Origin: Nocardiopsis sp. FIRDI 009
GTDB lineage: Bacteria > Actinomycetota > Actinomycetes > Streptosporangiales > Streptosporangiaceae
Assembly (NCBI RefSeq): GCF_003386285.1
Contig: NZ_QPNC01000024.1
Span: forward strand, 149,746 to 213,745
Direction: 5' to 3'
DNA length: 64,000 nt
Shown here: one piece after another, positions 49,186 to 55,963 of the stretch
Layout of the letters: each line of letters begins with the position of its first letter
Numbering within the stretch: the stretch's first letter is position 1
Notes under the pieces: generated by a model
What the model saw: the letters and a program-made list of their open reading frames with translations, nothing else
Databases searched by the model: none
What the model was told of the DNA's origin: nothing
Program-made: the position numbers and the translations under genes

Positions 49186-51177
49186 CTCCAGCGCGCGGTC
49201 GGGGCGCTGCCAGTCCGCCCCGATCAGCTGCCCGATCCGCTCCAGGCGCTGCGCCACGGTGTTCACGTGGATGTGCAGGTCGTCCTTGGCGCGGGACAGG
49301 TTGCCCCCGGCCGCGAAGTAGGCGCGCAGCGTGTCCACGAGCAGCGTGCCGCGTCGGGCGTCGTACTCCAGCAGGGGGCCGAGCGCCGCGGTGACGAACC
49401 CCGGCACATCCCGGTCCTGGCTCAACAGCAGACCGGAGAACCCCAGGTCGTCCGCGGTGGCCGCGTCCCCCTCGCGGCCCAGCGCCCGCAGGGTCTGCAG
49501 GCAGCGCGTCGCCTCGGTGAACGCGCCCCGGAACGTTTCCGGCCCCTCCGTCGGCCCGGCCAGCCCCGCCGTCACCGGGCCGTTCGCCGCCGCCGACAGC
49601 TCCGCGACCACCCGGCGGCCCACCTCCGCGGCATCGGTCCCGGGCAGCGCCAGCACCATCCGCCCGGACCGCTGACCGGTCAGCCCTCCGGTGGTCTCCG
49701 CGACGTGGGTCGCCGCCGACCGCACCCGGCCCGGATCGGCGCCGGGCGCCTCCGCCACCACCAGCACGTGCGGCGCGTCCAGGTCGGTGCGGAGCAGTGC
49801 GGCGCGCTGGCGCAGCGACCCCGGCTCGCGCGGGGGCACCTCCAGCAGTTCGTTGAGCAGGTCGCCGCGGACCCGGTGCTCGGTCTCGCTCACCGACCGG
49901 CGGATGAGCAGGAGCAGGGCGGTCACCATGGCCGCCCGCTCCAGGATCCGCTGGTCGGTGTCGTCCAGGACGGCGCCGCGCAGCACCAGCGTGCCCAGCG
50001 GCTCGCTCCCGGCCGCGGCCGCGGCCACCCACGTCCGGCCGTCCTCGCCGCCCGCGCCCGGACCGTCCACGAGCACCGCGCGACCGCTGCTCAGCGACGA
50101 ACGCACCGCCTCGGCGAGGTCGGCGTCGTGCGACGGGTCACCGCCCGGCTCGGCCTCGCCGACCACGCCCTCGGGGGTGGCGGTCACCGACGCGTCCGAG
50201 GTCGTGTCGTGGATGAGCACCGAACCGCCCAGCACCTCCGCGATCGCCGCCGCCACCTCGCGCACCCCGCCGCCGCGCAGCACGAGGTCGGTCAGCCGGT
50301 CGTGCGCGGCGGCCGACCGCTCCACGGAGGCGGTGTGCCGTTGGAGCCGCTCGTTCACGGTGTGCAGCTCGTCGAGGGCGCGGCGGGTGTCGTCGATGAG
50401 GTTCGCGCTGTCGATCGCGATCGCCGCGTGCGTGGCCAGCGACGCCAGCAGCGCCACCTCCGAGTGCGCGAACGGCCGCTCGCGCCGGTTGGCCGCGAAC
50501 AGCACCCCCACGTCGCGGCCGTTCATCTTCAGCGGCACGCCCAGGATGGCCACCAGGCCCTCCTCGCGTACCGCGTGGTCGATGTTCTCCGCGTGGGTGA
50601 ACCGCGGGTCGGCGAAGTAGTTCGCCGTGACGTAGGGCAGCGCCGTCGTGGCCACCAGGCCGCCCAACCCCTTGCCCGCGCCGAGCCGCAACTGCTGGAA
50701 GGCGGCCGACACCGACCCCGACGTCACCCGCATGTACGTGCCGCCCGCCTCCGGGTCGCTCAGCGTCAGGTACGCCACGTCCGTACCGAGCAGGTGCCGG
50801 GCCCGCTCCACGATCGCCTGGAGGACCTGGTCCAGGCTGCGCATCCCCGCGAGGTCGTTGGCCGTCTCGAACAGGGCGCTCAGCTCGGACTCGCGGCGCT
50901 GCCGGTCCCGCATGACCGACCGCACCCGCAGCGCCGTCAGCTTCGCGCTCTCCAGGGCGGCCACGACGGCGGGGTCGGCGCCCTCCGCGCGGGCGCGCAG
51001 CACCGGCCGCTCGTACTCGACGGTGGGGGCGTCCCGCAGGAGGAGGTCGAGGAAGGGCGCCTGGTCCACCGTGCCCGCCGGAGCGTCGGCGGGCACGTGG
51101 TCGGGGCGCCCGTCCGGGAATCCGTCCGGGGGCACGTCGTCCTCGGGTGTGGGGATGGTGTTCAGCTCGCGCTCCAT
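49111..51177 (-). CDS. GAF-domain PucR/CdaR-type transcriptional regulator
   Basis: A 688-residue regulator. Residues about 100-265 form a GAF domain (FETANDLAGMRSLDQVLQAI through VALLASLATHAAIAIDSANL). A helical linker leads to a CdaR-like middle domain and a C-terminal PucR-type helix-turn-helix with TLRAYFAAGGNLSRAKDDLH and IHVNTVAQRLERIGQLIG. These proteins respond to small metabolites and activate catabolic operons. The start at 51177 overlaps the 3-hydroxybutyrate dehydrogenase gene by 16 bases, so they are cotranscribed. It is the likely regulator of the facing Liv operon and of the dehydrogenase/esterase pair. Confidence 0.85.
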   Translation of the reverse strand: MERELNTIPTPEDDVPPDGFPDGRPDHVPADAPAGTVDQAPFLDLLLRDAPTVEYERPVLRARAEGADPAVVAALESAKLTALRVRSVMRDRQRRESELSALFETANDLAGMRSLDQVLQAIVERARHLLGTDVAYLTLSDPEAGGTYMRVTSGSVSAAFQQLRLGAGKGLGGLVATTALPYVTANYFADPRFTHAENIDHAVREEGLVAILGVPLKMNGRDVGVLFAANRRERPFAHSEVALLASLATHAAIAIDSANLIDDTRRALDELHTVNERLQRHTASVERSAAAHDRLTDLVLRGGGVREVAAAIAEVLGGSVLIHDTTSDASVTATPEGVVGEAEPGGDPSHDADLAEAVRSSLSSGRAVLVDGPGAGGEDGRTWVAAAAAGSEPLGTLVLRGAVLDDTDQRILERAAMVTALLLLIRRSVSETEHRVRGDLLNELLEVPPREPGSLRQRAALLRTDLDAPHVLVVAEAPGADPGRVRSAATHVAETTGGLTGQRSGRMVLALPGTDAAEVGRRVVAELSAAANGPVTAGLAGPTEGPETFRGAFTEATRCLQTLRALGREGDAATADDLGFSGLLLSQDRDVPGFVTAALGPLLEYDARRGTLLVDTLRAYFAAGGNLSRAKDDLHIHVNTVAQRLERIGQLIGADWQRPDRALELQLALHLHGLLDQGVDLLGEQTGG

Positions 51178-51989
51178 GCTCCGTCGACGGTCAGCGACGC
51201 GCCGTTGACGAACGACGCGTCGTCACCGCACAGGTAGACGACGAGTTCGGCGACCTCGGCCGGTTCGATCAGCCGCTTCACCGGACTCCGGGCCAACAGG
51301 ACCTCCGCGGCCACCCGCTCCTCCGGGATGCCGTGCGCCGCCGCCTGTTCGGCGATCTGCCGCTCCACCAGGGGGGTGCGCACGTAGCCGGGGTTCACGC
51401 AGTTGGAGGTCACCCCGTGTGCGGCGCCCTCCAGGGCCACCACCTTGGAGAACCCCTCCAACCCGTGCTTGGCGGTCACGTAGGCCGCCTTGTAGGCCGA
51501 GGCGCGCAGCCCGTGCACCGAGGAGATGTTCACGACGCGGCCCCACCCCCGCTCGTACATGTGCGGGAGCGCGCCGCGTACGACGCGGAACGGCGACTCG
51601 ACCATGAGTCGAAGGATGAACGAGAAACGCTCCGGTGGGAAGTCCTGGACGGGGGCGACCGTCTGGACCCCGGCGTTGTTCACGACGATGTCGGCGCCGC
51701 GTCCGGCCTCCTCGGCGGCGTCCAGGTCGGTGAGGTCGATCTCGACGGGTTCGCCGACCCCCTGGTCGGCCAGTTCCGCGAGGGCCCGGCCGTCCAGGTC
51801 CGCCATCCGGACGGTGGCGCCCGCGGCGGAGAGCCGGAGCGCGCAGGCGCGGCCGATGCCGCTGGCGGCGCCGGTCACCAGAGCGGTCCTGCCGGTCAGG
51901 TCGACCCGGACGGTGTGGGCGGCGGTGGTCGGGACGGGGGTGCCGGGCGCCTGTCCGACCGGGCCCGACGGGGAGTCATGCGTCGTCAT
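51162..51989 (-). CDS. 3-Hydroxybutyrate dehydrogenase (SDR)
   Basis: A 275-residue classical short-chain dehydrogenase. TGAASGIGRACALRL is the NAD-binding motif, NNAGVQ follows the stabilising strand, and the catalytic Ser and YxxxK are in NISSVHGLRASAYKAAYVTAK. HGLEGFSKVVALEGA and NCVNPGYVRTPLVERQI match 3-hydroxybutyrate dehydrogenases, in which the HGLxGF and TPLVxxQI segments are distinctive. It oxidises 3-hydroxybutyrate to acetoacetate. ATG at 51989 gives a longer Pro/Thr-rich leader, so a start nearer residue 26 is possible. It is divergent from a PHB-depolymerase-like esterase, which makes a metabolic pair. Confidence 0.85.
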   Translation of the reverse strand: MTTHDSPSGPVGQAPGTPVPTTAAHTVRVDLTGRTALVTGAASGIGRACALRLSAAGATVRMADLDGRALAELADQGVGEPVEIDLTDLDAAEEAGRGADIVVNNAGVQTVAPVQDFPPERFSFILRLMVESPFRVVRGALPHMYERGWGRVVNISSVHGLRASAYKAAYVTAKHGLEGFSKVVALEGAAHGVTSNCVNPGYVRTPLVERQIAEQAAAHGIPEERVAAEVLLARSPVKRLIEPAEVAELVVYLCGDDASFVNGASLTVDGAWSAS

Positions 51990-52035
51990 GTCAGCAACGT
52001 AGGTCGGGCGTGCCGATCACGGGATGGAGCCTGAC

Positions 52036-52063
52036 GACACACACAGCACCGATGATGTGTGTC
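52036..52063. promoter_or_regulatory. Inverted repeat GACACACA-N12-TGTGTGTC
   Basis: A perfect eight-base dyad with a 12-base spacer, 47 bases upstream of the dehydrogenase start and in the divergent gap shared with the esterase gene. It is a strong candidate operator for the GAF/PucR-type regulator or another regulator of both genes. Confidence 0.55.
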
Positions 52064-52219
52064 GGACCGACATGTCCCTGAGGGGCCTTGTGGGATCCCC
52101 ACCCCACGAGTGGATGTGATCGGGGTCTCGTCAACATGTCGACTGGGTCACACCTCGGGTTAGGCTCCGCGCAACGGTTCGGCCGAACCCTCCCCCCACC
52201 GTCGAACCCGGAGGCTCCC

Positions 52220-53227
52220 ATGAACTTCCCCAGGGCCGTTCGGACGGCCCCGACGCTCCGAACGTCCGTCGCGGTGCTGCTGACCCTGTTCACCACCGCC
52301 GCGACCGTCCTCCTCGCCACCGCGCCGCGCGCCGAGGCCGCCACGCTGACCCCGGTGCCCTTCTTCGGCTCCGACCCCGGAAACCTCGGCATGTACGCGT
52401 ACGTGCCCGACGGCCTCCCCGACGACGCACCCCTGGTCGTCCTCCTGCACGGCTGCGGCCAGGACGCGGCCGCCTACCACGCCCACTCCGGCTGGGCCGA
52501 GCACGCCGACGCCTTCGGCTTCGCCCTCGTCTACGCGGAGCAGAGCTACCTCAACAACTTCAGCCGCTGCTTCAACTGGTTCTCCCCCGGTGACGTGGCC
52601 AGGGGGTCCGGTGAGGCCGCCTCCGTGCGTTCCATGATCGGGTACGCCGTGGCCGAGTACGGGCTCGACACCGGCCGGGTGTACGTGTCCGGCCTCTCCG
52701 CGGGCGGCGCGATGGCGGGTGAGCTGCTCGCCGCCTACCCCGACGTCTTCGCCGGAGGATCGGTCGTCGCCGGTGTCCCCGTGGGCTGCGCCGACAGCAT
52801 GATCGCCGCGTTCACCTGCATGAACCCGGGTGTGACCCGGAGCCCCGAGCAGTGGGGCGACCAGGTGCGCGCCAAGTACCCCGACTGGACGGGGCCGTGG
52901 CCGCGCGTCGCCGTCTGGCACGGCACCGCCGACTACACGGTCGTCCCCGCCAACGCGGACGCGAGCGTCGCGCAGTGGACGAACGTCGCGGGTGTGCCCG
53001 AACAGCCCGACAGCACCGAGACGATCGGAGGTTCCACCACGGCGGCCTACCACGGAGGCGGACCGACGACGGCGGCCGTCGCCCGGTACACGGTGTCCGG
53101 GATGGGGCACGGCGTTCCCGTGGAGCCCTCCACCGGGTGCGGCAGCGCGGGCGCGTACTTCCTCGACACCGTCTGCTCGACCGGCCACACGGTCGCGTTC
53201 TGGGGAATCGGCGAACCGGTGGACTGA
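52220..53227 (+). CDS. Secreted PHB-depolymerase-like esterase
   Basis: A 335-residue exported esterase of the PHB depolymerase/feruloyl esterase family. A Tat- or Sec-type leader (SVAVLLTLFTTAATVLLATA, cleaved near AEA) precedes the domain. VVLLHGCGQDAAAYHAHSGW is the oxyanion region, YVSGLSAGGAMAGELLAAYP is the nucleophile elbow (Ser near 155), and the His is in GMGHGVPVE. ATG at 52220 follows GGAGG. It could release 3-hydroxybutyrate from extracellular polyhydroxybutyrate, or cut other short-chain esters. Its partner dehydrogenase is divergently encoded. A C-terminal substrate-binding domain is absent. Confidence 0.85.
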   Translation: MNFPRAVRTAPTLRTSVAVLLTLFTTAATVLLATAPRAEAATLTPVPFFGSDPGNLGMYAYVPDGLPDDAPLVVLLHGCGQDAAAYHAHSGWAEHADAFGFALVYAEQSYLNNFSRCFNWFSPGDVARGSGEAASVRSMIGYAVAEYGLDTGRVYVSGLSAGGAMAGELLAAYPDVFAGGSVVAGVPVGCADSMIAAFTCMNPGVTRSPEQWGDQVRAKYPDWTGPWPRVAVWHGTADYTVVPANADASVAQWTNVAGVPEQPDSTETIGGSTTAAYHGGGPTTAAVARYTVSGMGHGVPVEPSTGCGSAGAYFLDTVCSTGHTVAFWGIGEPVD

Positions 53228-53233
53228 CCCCCC

Positions 53234-53467
53234 TCAGAGCGGGCTCTCGCCCCTGGCCAGGCGGCCGAAGTGGGCGACCGTGGCGCCCAGCGCGAAGTGC
53301 GCCGCCTGGTGCTCGGTCATCGGCACGACACCGGCGGAGATCTGCACCCGGAAGGGGAACTCGTCCTCGGGGCGGATGCGGAAGTCGTCGATCACCCCCT
53401 GGGAGAGGAGCATGGTCAGGGCCTCGCGGACCTGTCCGCTGCGGTTGTCCGACGCCCAGATCGACAT
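53234..53467 (-). CDS. Hypothetical small protein (77 aa)
   Basis: A 77-residue protein of unknown family. The reading MSIWASDNRSGQVREALTML continues with LSQGVIDDFRIRPEDEFPFR and HQAAHFALGATVAHFG. It is probably a small alpha/beta domain. The codon bias is normal, and AAGG lies just before the start. It ends seven bases from the stop of the facing esterase gene. I cannot assign a role. Confidence 0.55.
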   Translation of the reverse strand: MSIWASDNRSGQVREALTMLLSQGVIDDFRIRPEDEFPFRVQISAGVVPMTEHQAAHFALGATVAHFGRLARGESPL

Positions 53468-53543
53468 GGCACCAAGGTAACGCAGTCACCCCGTTCCGTT
53501 ACGGGGTTCCGGTCGATCCCGTGCCCCGACGGGGGTGAGGACA

Positions 53544-53612
53544 CGTGTGTGGGCGGGCACGACGGCCCGCCCACACACGGAGGAGGCGGGCACGACCCCC
53601 GTGGTGCCCGCC
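53544..53612. terminator. Two back-to-back terminator hairpins
   Basis: The first is CGTGTGTGGGCGGGC at 53544-53558 pairing perfectly with GCCCGCCCACACACG at 53565-53579 over a six-base loop. The second is GGCGGGCAC at 53585-53593 pairing with GTGCCCGCC at 53604-53612. They lie downstream of the minus-strand OhrR gene and upstream of the small protein gene, insulating the two. Confidence 0.75.
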
Positions 53613-53669
53613 CTCGCCGTCACCGGTGTCCGTCGTCATCCCCCGATCGTGGACACGGTGACGGGGATT

Positions 53670-54167
53670 TCAGGGGTGTCGCTCGGCGGGGGGCGTGCCG
53701 TGGTCGAGCACGTTGCTCCTCAGGCGTCCCAAGGAGAGGCGCGTGGCCTCGAACTCGCCCTCGGGGAGCGCGATGGCCCGGCCGATCGCCTCCGGGATGC
53801 CCTCGGCCCGGTCGCGCAGCCGCAGTCCCTTGTCGGTGGCGGTGACGCGGACGGTCCGCTCGTCCTCGGGATCACGGCCGCGGCGGAGGAGGCCCCGCGC
53901 CTCCAGACGCTTGAGCATCGGGGTGAGGGTGCCGTAGTCGAGTTGCAGGACGGAACCGATCTCCTTGACGGAGCAGTCCCCGCGCTCCCACAGCAGCATC
54001 ATCACCAGGTACTGGGGGTAGGTCAGCCCCAACGGGTCGAGGAAGGGCCGGTAGAGGTTGGTGACGGCCCGCGCTGCGGTGTACAGCGCGAAGCACATCT
54101 GCTCGTCGACGGGGGGCAGGGAAGACCCGCCCTCAGGGGCGGGGGTTCGGTCCGACACCGCACACAT
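53670..54167 (-). CDS. ohrR: OhrR-type MarR regulator (organic hydroperoxide sensor)
   Basis: A 165-residue MarR-family protein. VDEQMCFALYTAARAVTNLY, with Cys near residue 25, and FLDPLGLTYPQYLVMMLLWE match OhrR, in which this cysteine is oxidised by organic hydroperoxides to release DNA. EIGSVLQLDYGTLTPMLKRL is the recognition helix region. ATG at 54167 lies within a palindrome, consistent with autoregulation. No ohr peroxidase gene is adjacent, which is unusual. The reading could extend upstream but without family support. Confidence 0.82.
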   Translation of the reverse strand: MCAVSDRTPAPEGGSSLPPVDEQMCFALYTAARAVTNLYRPFLDPLGLTYPQYLVMMLLWERGDCSVKEIGSVLQLDYGTLTPMLKRLEARGLLRRGRDPEDERTVRVTATDKGLRLRDRAEGIPEAIGRAIALPEGEFEATRLSLGRLRSNVLDHGTPPAERHP

Positions 54168-54178
54168 GGTAGTTACCA
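54167..54178. promoter_or_regulatory. Palindrome TGGTA-GT-TACCA at the ohrR start
   Basis: A perfect five-base dyad overlapping the first codon of ohrR. It is well placed for autorepression by the OhrR protein. It does not match the AT-rich Bacillus OhrR site, so the assignment rests on position. Confidence 0.45.
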
Positions 54179-54271
54179 CGGGGGCGATGTCAAAGTTTTC
54201 GATGTCCTCGCGCACGAGGTGATCGAGGGACGGAACCCGTGTGTTCCAGGCCCGCGCGGCCGGGTTGGGGA

Positions 54272-54856
54272 TCAGGTCGCCTTGAGGCGGCTGCGATAGG
54301 CGCGCATGGACACCTGCGAGCCGCAGCCGGAGCCGCAGTAGGCGGCGGAGGAGTTCCTCGTGCGGTCGTAGAAGCCCAGGTGGCAGGGGGGGTTCCGGCA
54401 CGCTTTGAGCCTGGCCCAGCCGTCCTGTCGGGCGAGGTCGGCGGCGGCGGCGAGGAGGGTGCCCAGCGCGCCCGCGACCCCGGTCTGGGGGGAGACGAGG
54501 CTGCTTCCGTCGGCGGTGACCACCGGGGCCAGCGGATAGAGCGTTCCAGCGCGCCGGAGCAGCCGTTCGGCCTCGGCCAACGACGAGTCCGTGCCGTCGA
54601 CGCCGCCCGCGTGCGCGAGCATCACGGTCGCCAAGGCGTCCCTGAGTTCACGCGCACTCGCGGCGTCCGCCTCCGTGGTCAGCGTGCCTTCGGGGGCCAG
54701 ACCGCACGTGACCAACCACTCGGCCGTCGTGCCGGCGTCGGCGAGCCGCTCCGGCCGTCCGTCGATCGGACGCGTGTTGACGAAGTCGAGAAGAAGCTCC
54801 GCGGTCTTCGTGGGCTGGAGCGGGCTGCGCGAGTTCCTGCCATCGGTTGCACCCAT
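54272..54856 (-). CDS. ABATE/CGNR zinc-finger protein with altered motif
   Basis: A 194-residue member of the CGNR (DUF1470) family, thought to be stress-linked DNA-binding regulators. LLDFVNTRPIDGRPERLADA is the ABATE domain opening. The zinc finger is KACRNPPCHLGFYDRTRNSS followed by AYCGSGCGSQVSMRAYRSR, with all four cysteines present, but the name-giving CGNR is CGSQ here. ATG 54856 or GTG 54865 can be the start; neither has a clear ribosome binding site. It is divergent from an SDR gene, the usual arrangement for a CGNR protein and its target. Confidence 0.82.
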   Translation of the reverse strand: MGATDGRNSRSPLQPTKTAELLLDFVNTRPIDGRPERLADAGTTAEWLVTCGLAPEGTLTTEADAASARELRDALATVMLAHAGGVDGTDSSLAEAERLLRRAGTLYPLAPVVTADGSSLVSPQTGVAGALGTLLAAAADLARQDGWARLKACRNPPCHLGFYDRTRNSSAAYCGSGCGSQVSMRAYRSRLKAT

Positions 54857-54954
54857 GTCAGACACCGTATGACACGAGCCAAAACACTTACGTGCACAAC
54901 TCTTATGCTCAAAACTGCTTGTTTGTTGCTTGCTAAGTGGTTAAGCTCCCAACC

Positions 54955-55803
54955 ATGACAGACAACACACCCCCTTCGGGCACTTCTCGCGGCTGGTTCG
55001 TCACCGGTGGCTCCTCCGGCATCGGGCGCGAACTGGTGCTCGCCGCTCTCACACGCGGGGACCGTGTCGCAGCCGTCGCCCGACGTGTGGACGCCCTCGC
55101 CGACCTCGATGAGCGCTTCCCCGGGAGACTGCTCGCCCTGGCCGCCGACGTCCGCGACCAGGACGCGGTCCGCGGTGCGGTGGACGAGACCACCGATCGG
55201 TTCGGGCGCATCGACGTCGTCGCCAACAACGCCGGCTACGGCCTGTTCGGCGCCGTCGAGGAGTCCACCGACGCCCAGGCCCGGGCCGTGTTCGACACGA
55301 ACGTCTTCGGCGTACTCAACGTGCTGCGCGCCACCCTGCCGGTACTGCGCGGGCAGAGGTCCGGCCACATCCTGCAGGGCTCCTCCATCTACGGCCAGCT
55401 CGCACCCCCCGGCGTGGGACTGCTGGCCGCGACCAAGCACGCCGTCGAAGGCATGTCCGACGCGCTGGCGGCCGAACTGGCGCCCCTGGGAATCACCGTC
55501 ACCCTCGTCGAACCCGCCCTCACCGCGACGCCGTTCCTGTCCAACCTCGATTTCGCCGAGACCATCGAGGACTACGACCAGACCGTACGCACGGTGCAGG
55601 AGTCGCTGGGCGGGCTTCCCCCCGAGGCGTTCTGCGACCCGGTCAGGGCCGCGCAGGCCATCCTGAACGCGGTCGACTCCGGAAACCCTCCGCGCCGCCT
55701 CGCCCTGGGCAGGCAGGCGGAGATCGACCTGCGCGCCGCGCTGACGGACCGGTTGAAGGACCTGGACCGGTGGGCCGAGACCACCCGAGGCGTCGACTCC
55801 TAG
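54955..55803 (+). CDS. Short-chain dehydrogenase/reductase
   Basis: A 282-residue classical SDR. FVTGGSSGIGRELVLAAL is the NAD(P)-binding motif, NNAGYG follows, the catalytic serine is in LQGSSIYGQLA, and YxxxK is replaced by LAATKHAVEG, where the catalytic Tyr is apparently Leu. The Lys remains. Such a change would weaken or abolish normal reductase chemistry and deserves checking. The tail ERR-type SDRs of this sort are often annotated as oxidoreductases of unknown substrate. It is divergent from a CGNR-family protein 98 bases away, a common regulator-target pair. A hairpin terminator follows. Confidence 0.82.
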   Translation: MTDNTPPSGTSRGWFVTGGSSGIGRELVLAALTRGDRVAAVARRVDALADLDERFPGRLLALAADVRDQDAVRGAVDETTDRFGRIDVVANNAGYGLFGAVEESTDAQARAVFDTNVFGVLNVLRATLPVLRGQRSGHILQGSSIYGQLAPPGVGLLAATKHAVEGMSDALAAELAPLGITVTLVEPALTATPFLSNLDFAETIEDYDQTVRTVQESLGGLPPEAFCDPVRAAQAILNAVDSGNPPRRLALGRQAEIDLRAALTDRLKDLDRWAETTRGVDS

Positions 55804-55820
55804 GGTCTGTCGCGACCGTC

Positions 55821-55854
55821 CTGGTCACAGTCGTCCGTCGATGGCTGTGACCAG
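55821..55854. terminator. Terminator hairpin after the SDR gene
   Basis: CTGGTCACAG at 55821-55830 pairs exactly with CTGTGACCAG at 55845-55854 across a 14-base loop. It begins 17 bases after the SDR stop. Confidence 0.7.
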
Positions 55855-55963
55855 CACGGTCACCCGACCGGTCAGCCACCGCGGCCGGACGCGCGCCAGT
55901 GGCGGGGAACCGCTCCCGGCGACCCACGTGCCGCCGGGACCGGGACGGGACCGGCGGACGCCG

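Noticed and set aside
49267..51237. 656-codon frame opposite the GAF/PucR regulator
   Set aside because: Same shadow signature (Arg/Gln/His/Val-rich) and no ribosome binding site; the other strand shows GAF and helix-turn-helix domains.
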